Assembly (NCBI GenBank): GCA_011947345.1
Contig: JAAVTG010000379.1
Location: 62,001 to 126,000 of the forward strand
DNA from: Phytophthora quininea
Taxonomy: Eukaryota > Oomycota > Peronosporomycetes > Peronosporales > Peronosporaceae
Direction of reading: 5' to 3'
DNA: 64,000 nt
Part shown: positions 48,916 to 59,300 of the stretch, piece after piece
Numbering within the stretch: the first letter of the stretch is position 1
How the letters are laid out: each line of letters begins with the position of its first letter
Position numbers and translations under genes: made by a program
The notes under the pieces: generated by a model
Database searches by the model: none
Told to the model about the DNA's origin: nothing
The model's input: the letters and a program-made list of their open reading frames with translations, nothing else

Positions 48916-50858
48916 ATGGCGGCTCGACAAAGCAAGGTCAGCTCGGCCGGGGCGGCGGCGGCCGTGACGGCGGCTGGCGCGGCTGCAGCGAGCCCGGCCA
49001 GTCCTGCCAAGTCTCCTCGTCTTGCCGCCGTCGTGCGCGGCGTCGCCCCGCGCAAGTCTGTCATGACAAGACTCACGCAGTTCAACATCTCCAAGCCCGT
49101 CTCGGTGGTGCCATTCGCTCCCGAGAGATTGAGCATCACACAGACACAAATGACGCCAGAGATGATGAAGGAGCTGGCCGAGAAGGGAGGCGTCAGTCGA
49201 CGTGGAACGAGAGCTAGAAAAGAAGACTCGGTGGCCACTTTGTTCGCAGCTTTGAGGATGCGAAGAGTACTGCACCGCGTCCAGGCCGGACACGAATCCT
49301 CTGGTCCGAGGATTGTGGTGGACGAGACGCAGGCCAACCTGGAGCGGCACCTCAAAGTGCTGTCGAGGTACAAGATCCGCCAGATTGAGGCGGACGCGGA
49401 CGAGAACGAGCAGCTCAAGAACTTGCCTCGGTTCATGGTTAATCCACACAGCACGCTCTACAAGATTTGGCAGCTGGTACGTTTTGGCTTGGTGTTGGTA
49501 AGGTAGGAATGCTAAGTGGTTTATTGCAGGTGACGCTTCTCATCATTATTTACCAAGGTCTGATGTTGCCGTTCGGCCTTGCCTTCGGCACGAGCGACAC
49601 GTCCGTCATGGACATCCTCATGAGCGTCATCTTTGCCTTGGACATTGCCGTGGGGTTCAACACGCCCTTCGTCGAAGAGAACGAGGAGACCGTGTACATT
49701 ACAGATCGATGCCAGATCGCCTCTAACTACTTGCGTGGATGGTGCGGCTCGTAACTGGCTGCATTGGAAGCTTTTACTTCTTGCACTCATGTGTGTGCTC
49801 TGTTGTCTGCAGGTTCATGTTCGACTTGTTGGCTTGTTTGCCATTCGACTACGTGCTGTTGCTCATCAACAAGTCCAAGCGCAATCTCAACGTCCTGGGT
49901 CTACTCAAAGTGCTGCGAGTGCCGCGTTTGCTTCGTCTCGTTCGGTTGATGCGCGTGGCCAAAATCTTCAAACTGCGGCCGGAATTGCGGCGCTGGCTGC
50001 AGTACTCACGTCACGCCAACCTACTTCGTCTCCTGCGTTTGGTAGCGTCATTTTTGATCATCAACCACTACATCGCGTGCTTCTGGTTCGGCGTCATCAT
50101 GTCCGACGTCACTCGAGCGATGGATCCGAGCAACGACCCGGCCCATTTGTACGTCGTCGCCTACTACGACACGTTCTGGTTGTCATGGGGCAGAACATCA
50201 CCTTGAATGAGGACGGCGAGTATCTCTTCTGTGTGATTGTCATGGTCATTGGGGCTGTGCTCATGGCCGTCGTGTTCGGAAACGTCGCCATCGTGATCGC
50301 CAACTACTACGAGTCGCAGAGCTCCCACCAGAAGAAAATGGAATGGCTCTTTGCCAGTATGAACCGCATGAAGTTGCCGTACGACTTGCAGAACCGAATC
50401 AACGGCTACTACCAGGCCATGTGGGAGCGTCACGGAACGCTCGACGGCGCCGTCACTGCGTTCATCCCCGAGTTGTCCCGTAATTTGGCCTATGAAGTGG
50501 AATTGTTTCTTCGCATGGACATGATCAACCGCGCGCCGATTTTCCAAAACTGCAGTGCGAAGGTCGTGCAGGAGCTGGTGATGGAGTTGGAGCTGCAGGT
50601 TTTCATGCCTGGCGACTACATTGTCGTCCGCGGTGAAGTGGGCAACGACATGTACTTTGTCCAGAACGGACTCTGCGAAGTGACCAAAGAGATTGAAGCA
50701 CCCCGATAGCAACTCGACAGCCGTCGGTCCCTTATTCACCGCTATCCCATTCGTCCGAGACGAGAGAGAAGCAAGCTCGGGAAGCGCACGAGTCTCAGAA
50801 AGCGTTAGATTCCCAGAAGGCGCTACACAGCAGCAGAAAGCGCTACAACAGCAGCAGC

Positions 50859-50900
<42 letters not shown>

Positions 50901-52070
50901 GGAGGAAGTCTCCTCGAACAAGTAACGCGCCTACGCCACCGCCGAAGACCAAAGAGGTCGTACTCAAAGTTTTGGGTCAGGGGACTACTTTGGCGAGATC
51001 GCGTTGCTCATGAATTGCAAACGCACTGCCAACGTCCGAGCGCAAGTCTTCTCCGAGCTCTGCACGCTGACCCGAGAGGTGTTTGAGAACATCTCGACGC
51101 GCTACCTGGAAGACCGCACCATCATCGAGAAGTTCATCATGGACAAGTACGACCCCAACATGTTGCAAGCGGCCTTGAAGCAGTCCCAAGAAGTCAGCAT
51201 GCGCAGCGGTCCGACCGTCGCCGCCACAGCAGCAGCGAAGTTACGACCGTCTTCGCACCAAAGCCCATCAAGTTCTAACCAACGCTTGAGTTTTGGCGAT
51301 GACTTGCGGGGAGAGACTGCGACGGCTCAGGTTACAGCTCTGCTCACCAAAGTTCTCAGTCGGATCGACCGACTCGAGGAGCAGCTCGGCAAAGAAGCGG
51401 AAGCGCGAAGAGAAAGCGAGTCAAAGCTGCGCATGAGTCTCAACGAAGCAGCGATCCGGTTCGCGACGAGTTCCATGTCCAACTCGGACTCGAAACACCC
51501 CGCAGCGTTGTCCCGACTCGCCGGCAAGATCATTGCGGATGAACCGGAGCGAGTTTCGATGCGCAATTTGTTGGCCGAGCAACTGGCAGCAGCATAGCTG
51601 ACGAAAAGGATGCCACTGACCAACCAGCTCCAACGATCACGACCGAAAAAATCGCTCCTGCCGAAGTGGTGGCTTTCGATTCACCCGACGACACCAAAGT
51701 GCTTCGACCGCAGCCGACGATCCGAGCGCTAAAGAGCTGGCGCAATTTGAGGCGAGAGAGTCTGAGCTTAGCCACGAAGTTGCGCTCGAACGCGAAACCA
51801 GGTCAGCAAAGCTACACCCCTGGCATCGGGGTCGGAGTCGGATCCTCCGGTGTGGGGAGTTTTAAGAGACAAGGGTCAATTTCTAGACACGCAAGTGCTC
51901 GGAGCATGCCTCGAGGCAGCGATCGGATTCAGATGGACCCGAACCTCGTCCAACCTGAGCCAGAACTCCGAGGCTTTCGTAGAGACAGTGATGAGGAGGA
52001 TCAATTCCCTTCCGGTCTCCTAGACGACCTGGCTGGGTCGCTCGACCCAAAGGGGCAGGAAATGAAATAA
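48916..52070 (+). CDS. Cyclic-nucleotide-binding, voltage-sensor cation channel (CNG/HCN/EAG-like)
   Basis: ATG 48916 begins an Ala/Ser-rich cytosolic N-terminus. Introns are 49477-49529 and 49742-49812. S1 is TLLIIIYQGLMLPFGLAFG, S2 contains FALDIAVGFNTPF, S4 has regularly spaced Arg (RVPRLLRLVRLMRVAKIFK), S5 is FLIINHYIACFWFG and S6 is VMVIGAVLMAVVFGNVAIV. A C-linker and CNBD follow, with the phosphate-binding cassette DYFGEIALL and R-T-A near 50990-51040. Between the first CNBD strands and the cassette lies an insertion of about 80 residues containing a (GCAACA)6 repeat. The pore region has no GYG or GFG in any frame. Frame repairs of one base are needed near 50180 and at GGGG 50980-50983, one base is extra in CCCC near 50704, and another step lies near 51597. 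The C-terminal tail is Ser/Arg-rich. Confidence 0.82.
50861..50896 (+). repeat. Hexanucleotide microsatellite (GCAACA)6
   Basis: Six exact copies of GCAACA, preceded by CAGCAG-rich sequence, lie inside the channel's CNBD insertion. In the coding frame they encode alternating Ala-Thr. Each unit is a multiple of three bases, so length change would not break the frame. Confidence 0.95.
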
Positions 52071-52328
52071 TACTGCGAGGGTCCTCACATTGTGGGCCCA
52101 ACTCCAAAACGCTTGGCCGTGTAAACAGATTGACCATCGTTGTATCGGTCTCGATGGGATGGTCATAAGTTAAAAGTATTTTTGAGGAATGCACAGCGAG
52201 ACAGCAGATTTAGCCACGATAAGACCCACCCCGCTGCAATTAGCACACCACGCAACACGCTCCAAGCTCATTCTCCTTTAGTCTCGAGACTGCAGCAAAC
52301 CGACCATCGGTATCTCTTATTTTTCGTC

Positions 52329-53279
52329 ATGCCCATCGATTTGTCCATGCAGCCGACGCCGCCCATTCCGCCCGAGATCGAAGGCTACCTCAAGAAGCTT
52401 AAGCGCAAGACCAGAAGCCTCAGCGGCAACTGGAACAAACGCTGGTTCTTCGTCGATCCGAGACGACGCGAGTTCGGCTACGCCGACAATAAAAACTCCA
52501 GCACTGCAAGAAGTGAGATCCCACATCTTTTCAAGTTTTGTCAACAAGTCCTCACCAATTATATGTTTGTCTGTAGGCTCCATCTTCCTGGACGATATCA
52601 CCGCCGTGGTGCAGTTTGACGACACGCATTTCCAAGTCGAAAGTCGGACTCGAAACTTCTTCCTCTGCGGAGAGAGCAAAGCCAGCACCTCGTGCTGGGT
52701 GACGAGTCTAGAGGGCTACCGCAAAAGCTGGTCGAGTACGAGAAGGACAAAATCGCCTACGCAGCGGCCACGGCCTCGTTGACTTCCGCTGCCAAACCAG
52801 TGCAACAGAACTCTCTTCTAGCAGAAGCGAAGCAAACGCAAGGGTCCAGCAGCAAGAAGAATTCGAGTCGAGGCAGTACAGACGCTAAGAGCTCCGAAGA
52901 CCGGCAGTCGTCGTCGTCCTCGTCCGTGAGTTCGACAGCATCGTCGTCGTCTCGGTCAAAGCGAGAGAGTGGCAAGTACGACTACCCAGCAGAACGACAG
53001 CCACCCAGAAGCGAACAGAGATCGCCATCACCGTTCGCTAAAGACGTCAACCGTCGGGACAAACAGCGATCGCAGGCTGCACCGTCCAAGGATGATCGAA
53101 GGAATGGCGATCGCAACCGAGATCGGGAACGGGGGCGAGACCGGGACAGAGAGCGCAAATTTGAACGCGAGCAAGAGCGAGAGCCGAGCTCGGATCGAGA
53201 CCGCAGTCGCGAACGGGCTAGTACTCGAGCTCCGAGCGGACGAGGCTCGGTCATGCAGGCCTGGGTGAACGACTTTTGA
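52329..53279 (+). CDS. PH-domain protein with Arg/Asp/Glu-Ser (RS/RD-like) tail
   Basis: ATG 52329 (MPIDLSMQPTPPIPPE) is immediately followed by a PH domain: IEGYLKKLKRKTRSLSGNW, then KRWFFVDPRRREF, intron 52513-52576, SIFLDDITAV, NFFLCGES and the C-terminal helix beginning CWVTSLEGYRK. One base is missing in AAAA 52723-52726. The rest is low complexity: Ser runs near 52905-52965, then dense R-D-R-E-R repeats at 53090-53220, ending MQAWVNDF. RS/RD repeats are typical of splicing-related or phosphorylated nuclear-speckle proteins, an unusual partner for a PH domain. Its stop lies 23 bp from the convergent GAF gene end. Another upstream ATG is possible but lacks recognisable sequence. Confidence 0.78.
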
Positions 53280-53302
53280 CTTTCTGCAAATATACAGCCA
53301 TT

Positions 53303-56300
53303 TCACTCCTGTTCCTCTTCGTCTTCCTCTTCCTCTGTAATTGCCAGTTGAACGGTGTTTGCTTTTCCTGCACGCATCGCTCGCCACCGCTTGAGAATTG
53401 CCGAGCGAGCGGATTGCTGAATGACCCACTGCCAGTCTTTTCGAGTCATGACCCCGCAGACTTTTGGCGCCCGTTTTGCAGTTGCGGAAATTCGTATGTG
53501 AACCAGCGCATGAACTCGTCCAAGGAGATGCCGCCGGAGCCGTCACTGTCCATCATGGCCACCACGTCGGCGATTTCTTCTTCACTCAGCGGAACGTGCA
53601 GTCGAGTGATCAATCCAGTAGTGCGTTCTCGAGAGAGTTCACCACGTCCGACATCGTCCAAAAGCTCAAACAGATCGCCCACATCTTCACGCAGAGCTTC
53701 CTCTCGAGACAGTTTAGACCGCTCCTTTTCGAGCTCCTTGCGATGTCGCCACATCAACTCTTCTTCTCGCTTGATCTGCTCGCGACCGAGTTTGCTGGAC
53801 AAGTACTCGTCGAACGTCCCGAATGCTGCCATGTCCATCTGCCACACGCTTGGCTCGACAATACTATCCTGAGCAATCGATGACTTCCCATGCGTTTGAG
53901 AAGCAGCGAACAGTTCCGTTGTAAGTCGTCGTGGTCGAGAGCCTTTGGCTCGCTGGCGCCTCCGACGATACGCTCGCTGCAGTGTAACAGCAGCTCGATT
54001 CCACGTCATGAACAACAGTTGACGGCGTGCCAAATGCTGACGATAAGCGCACTGGATGGCCAACGCGGCTTTGAACTCACGTCTACGCTGTGTGAGCTCA
54101 ATCTTGGCCAATTTCTGGCGGACAAAGCACTGCAGCTTGATGGCCGGCGCCTCATAGTTTTGTCTTCGTTCTCGCACAAGTTCTGCTTCCAGGTGTTTAA
54201 GATATCGAACCACTGCTGACTGAACCAGGATCAAGTCCAACACGGCGTGAAGAGCTTGTGTAGATTTCTCAGTCACTGAACCAGCACCTTCATCTTTTGG
54301 TCCTAAGATGTGAATGACATCGTTAAAACTTCTGAGTAGAGTTCGACCGCGCGCTAATGCTCCCCAGTGTTTCTTGTCGGTTGGATCGATCTGAATCAAC
54401 ATTCGCCCCGCTTGTCGCCGCAAGAACTCCTTCATCAAAGTGGTTTGGTCCATCGCAATAACTGCTTCACGTTTGTTGCCACAGATGACCATCGTCACTC
54501 GTAGTAAAGCCATAACTGCAGTTGTTGCCGAGGATTCCTCGCCTTTTCCAAAGAGCGAACTAAACTCGACATACTTTGACTCTCCTCTGGCTGTAGATTG
54601 TTCTCCAGTGAGGAGCTGCCGCATCGCAGAGCCAAATAAACCTTCGACCTGTTCGTAATTTTCTCGTGCTTGCTTTAACATCGACAAGAGTAGGAATCCT
54701 CCTCCGCCCAGGTCATCGTACATGAAAGAATGTGTACCATCCGAACAAAATCGCTTGGCGTTAATCTCTTCGTCACCTTTAGGAGTCTGCGCGAAGAACT
54801 CTTTGGCAATCGCATCCGCACGTGATTTCATCAATCGGGTGACACTCTCCATCGCAGCAGCTGCAACTACTGGTTGTTTCTCGGCCGTCAGGAGGATGAC
54901 GTCGCTCCGTCCTTGGTAGTCCAAAGCTCGAACAAATACGTTCAACGTCACTTCTTGTTGTTGTTGATGAGTTCTCGAGGGTGAGAGTGCTTCCAACGCA
55001 GGAGCCGACTTCAGGAGCTGTTCTTGTTGTTTGGCTCTCTCCTTTTCCTCCTCTTGCCTTTTCTTCTTCCCGTAGCGGAATAACGATCGACCTCCAAAGA
55101 GACCACGTTTGGTCGGTTTGGCTACAAATGTTGATTTTCTAGTAGCGTCCTTGACTGGTGGTGTTGGCACAGCCTTCTTGGTCACGAGGATCGATAGAGG
55201 CGCATTTGATGCCTGGAACTGTTGGACCTTTCGTTCGAGCTTCCCTCGAAGCGTTCGACCCGGTGGGTATTTGCCTGGCTGCTGGCTAAAGAGAACAACA
55301 GCTTTCGTGTCGCCAAAATCTGTACCAGCAGACTGATACTCTGACAGTCGTGCTACAACTCCATTTTTGCGTCGAGATACTCCTGCGAAGTTCTGCACCA
55401 AACGTTTCCAATACACACGCACGAAAGACGTGTACGAATGCATCGGCAGCAACAGCAGCAGAAGCGAAGAAGTACTGGCGCTGATAGTTGGAGAAGAAGG
55501 CAGGATTAGTGCCAAGGTCTCTTCCCATTCGAGTTCGACGTCCCATTCTCGACACCCCTCGGCTTTCATTTGTCTTCGCATCGTGGCTGAATACACACAG
55601 CGCTAACTTGGCGTCTCCACCTCGAGACGAGTCCAACAGCGTAGTCAGACAGCCACTAGTAAAAGCGCCGTGCTTTTCCACTCCCTGAGCTGGCTGCATC
55701 CGAGACCGACTTTCATCCAGAGTTCGAGGCAAGTTGGTCATGGGGAGGAACATGTTCGTCTCGCTGTGGATTTCGTGGACGATCAAGTCCCGTTGGCAGC
55801 CATTAACGGAGCAATAGTGTTCGGGTATCGTCGTTATTTGGCGCTTCGTGCTAGCTCCCTGCCATGCTTCAAGGCGAAATGCACTCGTAAAATCGGCGCC
55901 GAGGGTCACGATCTGCTGCGAATGCAAGTGCACGAGATCTCGACGTAAAACATCGAGAATTATCGAGTAGTAGAGTCTCAGGTCAGCGTGTGGGCGCAAC
56001 GTGAGCTGTCGAATCTGATCGTAGCTGGCTCGGTGGCGTGTCGACAGAATCGCTTCTTGGAGTCGCGATGCACTCGCTTTGAGGAAAGCCAAAACATCAG
56101 ACTCCACCGTGACGCGAGTTGTCGGCACGAAGGCTTCCTCGCCTAAACTATCGGCGCATAGCACATGGTTATCCCCCATTGGAATCGCAATGAACACTCG
56201 CTGTGCAGGCTTCGTCGTGAAAGATCGAACTGGGAAACTCTCATGCGTTAAAACAACTACGGAAAGTTGTTGATTCTGCAGACTTTGCGCCACCGTCAAG

Positions 56301-59300
56301 GACAAATTGCTGGGACTTTCAAGGTCCACCGTCACGTCCTTCATGAGACTCCACCTCGACGCAGCAACGTATCGCAATTGAAGATGGCAGGGACTGCTGT
56401 TGGTTCGGTCAGTGAGTTCTCGCTCACCGAGGTAAACGTCGCAGTGACTTGGACTCATACCTTCAGCTATGACTTCAAGTGCGTTCGGGAGAACCGTCGA
56501 GTACATTTCTTGCACCGCATCAGCAGACGATAATGCGTCCAACGAAGAACATAATTTGACGACTTCCTGGGTTGCTGCTCGGCGTGTTACGATTACCTGC
56601 ACTCGAGTATTCACCAAGTCGATCAAAGCGTTAATTCCCGGCAGGATGGAAGTCAAAAAGTCTTCATCGTAGGTCCACGTGGCGCCTTTTACCCGTTGCA
56701 GCAGTATCGTTGTCGTCTTCAACACAGCTCCATCGCTTTCCACGTCCCGCGTTGGTGTACAATGCACGATCAACGTTTCAGGGCTGCCTCGAAGCTGATG
56801 CACCGACGGTAGCTTGGGCTCAATACTGTTGGCATCTTCTGATTGATTTCGCCGCTGGTATCGTTCTTCAAGACTCTGCAAAAGAAGTTGGTCCTTCTCG
56901 TTTTGATCATCCTCCGCCTTGTCAACTTCCACTGTCCTCTGCATGGAAACTAGCACGGCTTTCTGCCACCTTCCTGTCAAATCATCCCGTTGACACTGGA
57001 AAGCTTGAGCTTCGAAAACGGCAAGCAGGTTGTGTGAGATCACCTTTAAAATCTCTTTAAACAGCGTCTCGAAGGTTGTCTGATTACCCTGAAACAATGT
57101 CGGAAGAATTTTCTTCGCTTCGTTTGCTGCAATTGTGCGAAGGTTATCGCCAACGTAGTTCGCTACCCGCTCGATAAACCCCACGACGCCGTCTTCAGGA
57201 AACGACGGAGAGAAAACCCCACCAGCAGCTCCAGGAAATGAATCGACCGACAAAACTCCGACGAAAGGGATTGGAGCACACACGAACGGTCCGTAAGGGG
57301 ATTTTCCACTTCCAAAGTGCTTTAGTTTTGGTTCGATTCCATTGTCCTGAGCCTCGTACTGCTGTTGCTTAAAGTATTGCGTGAGCTGTGGGATTACAAC
57401 TGTCCTCTGCTTGGCAAACACACCAAACGAGAGGCTCTGGATTGTGTTAACCACATTGTTCTCCATCTGACTTTGTTTTGACGCGACCACAAAGCGAATT
57501 CGCTCGCAGAGAGGTTCGACTAGACCGATGTATGCACACGCTCCATTCAGCGCGGTCTCGATCTGCTGGATGGCTAAGTGCGGCAAGTAGAGCGATTTCG
57601 CCGTCGCTGGACTTAATGAAGGTTTGAAATTCTCACAGGCAGTTACCACGCGAACTAATGCGGCCTCACGGAGCTGCTGACGATGCTGGCAACTTCGTTC
57701 TCGAATGACAGTAAGAACCTCCGCGAAACTTTGCCCAATTTTACGAAGGAAGTCGACAACGCCCAGTTCAGGCTGAGACTCCCCGATTCCGATTCGTACT
57801 TCTCCATGTTATTGATCGTCAAGACACCGAGATTTCCCAGCGGAACCACCACAAACGGCCATTTGCGTTCTTCAAACGACTCGGTCGTGAAAAAGCGGAG
57901 TCTTCTTGCCATTGATGTTGGTTCGTCGTCGTCAGCATTTTGTCTAGCAACGACGATCGGTATCTGCTTTTCCATCGCCATGATACTGACTCCAGCTCCG
58001 TGCTTGAGCTTCTTGCCCACCATAACACTTGTCTTTGACGCGCTTGTATATCGTATCAACCTCATCGCTGGTTCCCACAGTCCAAAGTAGACATGAGGTG
58101 ATTGTAAAGTATGTTCAATCAAGACAATCGTTTCGTACTGCATCTTCAATAGACTTTCCACTTCTTGCTCCTGCACAGGAGATAACTGGTGCAGGATGTG
58201 CTTGAAGGAGTCATCGTCGTCTTGGCCAGTTCTGTCAAGTCTTGTGTTAGCGTCTTCTGGCACATTGTACGGAATACTTCGAGCGTGCACTCTTTCGCGA
58301 GATCGTCGAATTCGGTCATGAAGTTTCGCCATGTACTTTGATGTGATATCTGCAACTCGTTGGATGTAGATTTGATCGCAAACAGCATGAAATTGCGGTG
58401 TGACGGAGACTGTGAGGAACGCCTTGGAGGAGGATCTCGTCATGGCTGGGACGTCCGAGTACAAGTTGGCAGCAGAACCGAGGAACAATTTCATCGCATG
58501 TGCCACATATCGACTATTCTCGAGTCGATTGTCCTCACCAGCTCTTCTCGGTGAAGAGTCTTGGCCATCTTCTCGTAGTAAGAAGTATTTGTTGGCGATC
58601 TCACGTTCTAGCAGCTTCAGCCTCTCAGCTTCTACGGCAGCTTTGCGGACTTCATTGGCTTGTGTTGATTCTCTTTCAGCCGATAACTGCTGATATTTTT
58701 CGGCGGCGTTTTGGTTGTCTAGTTCATCCTCTCGGATGGCGGCAAGCAAGTTGATGACGCTATTGGCCACCTGCTTATCTCCAGGCTGCATGTTCCTCAA
58801 GTTGTCCAGTATCGTATCTGTACACAGTTCCTTCCATCTGAAAGCCATCGGTTGCACGACATTAAACAACCACGACCGCGCTTGCTCTCTTTCGGCTTCT
58901 GAGAAATCGTACACTAGCGTTGTCTTCCCACGAACACCGTCCACTTCCACGACCCGAACTTTCCAAGCTCCGATCATCACATCTTTTAGCGACCGGCAGG
59001 CGTAGAACAAAAGTTGCTGAGGAGAGCGCAAAGGCTTTTGACAAGCGATTTGGATTTCATGCAGAGCGTATGACCGACGCTTAGCGTAGATCGCACTCGC
59101 GAGCATTTTAGCGAGAGAGACGAGGAAGTCCAACACGCCAGCTTCCGGATGTACTTCATCGTCTCGTCCTTTTGGTACCTTCTGAAAGTTGTCGACGCTT
59201 AGCGCTCCAATGACACAGTCCTCATGAACCAGCGGGATGAAGATGAACGGAAACATTTCATCTTTAAGTGCTTGTTGGATGCGTAAGGTGTCGCCAATTC

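Noticed and set aside
48916..52070. The channel as a pseudogene because of several frame breaks
   Set aside because: All domains are well preserved on both sides of each break, and the breaks resemble those in clearly essential genes such as the PP2A subunit and pdxT.
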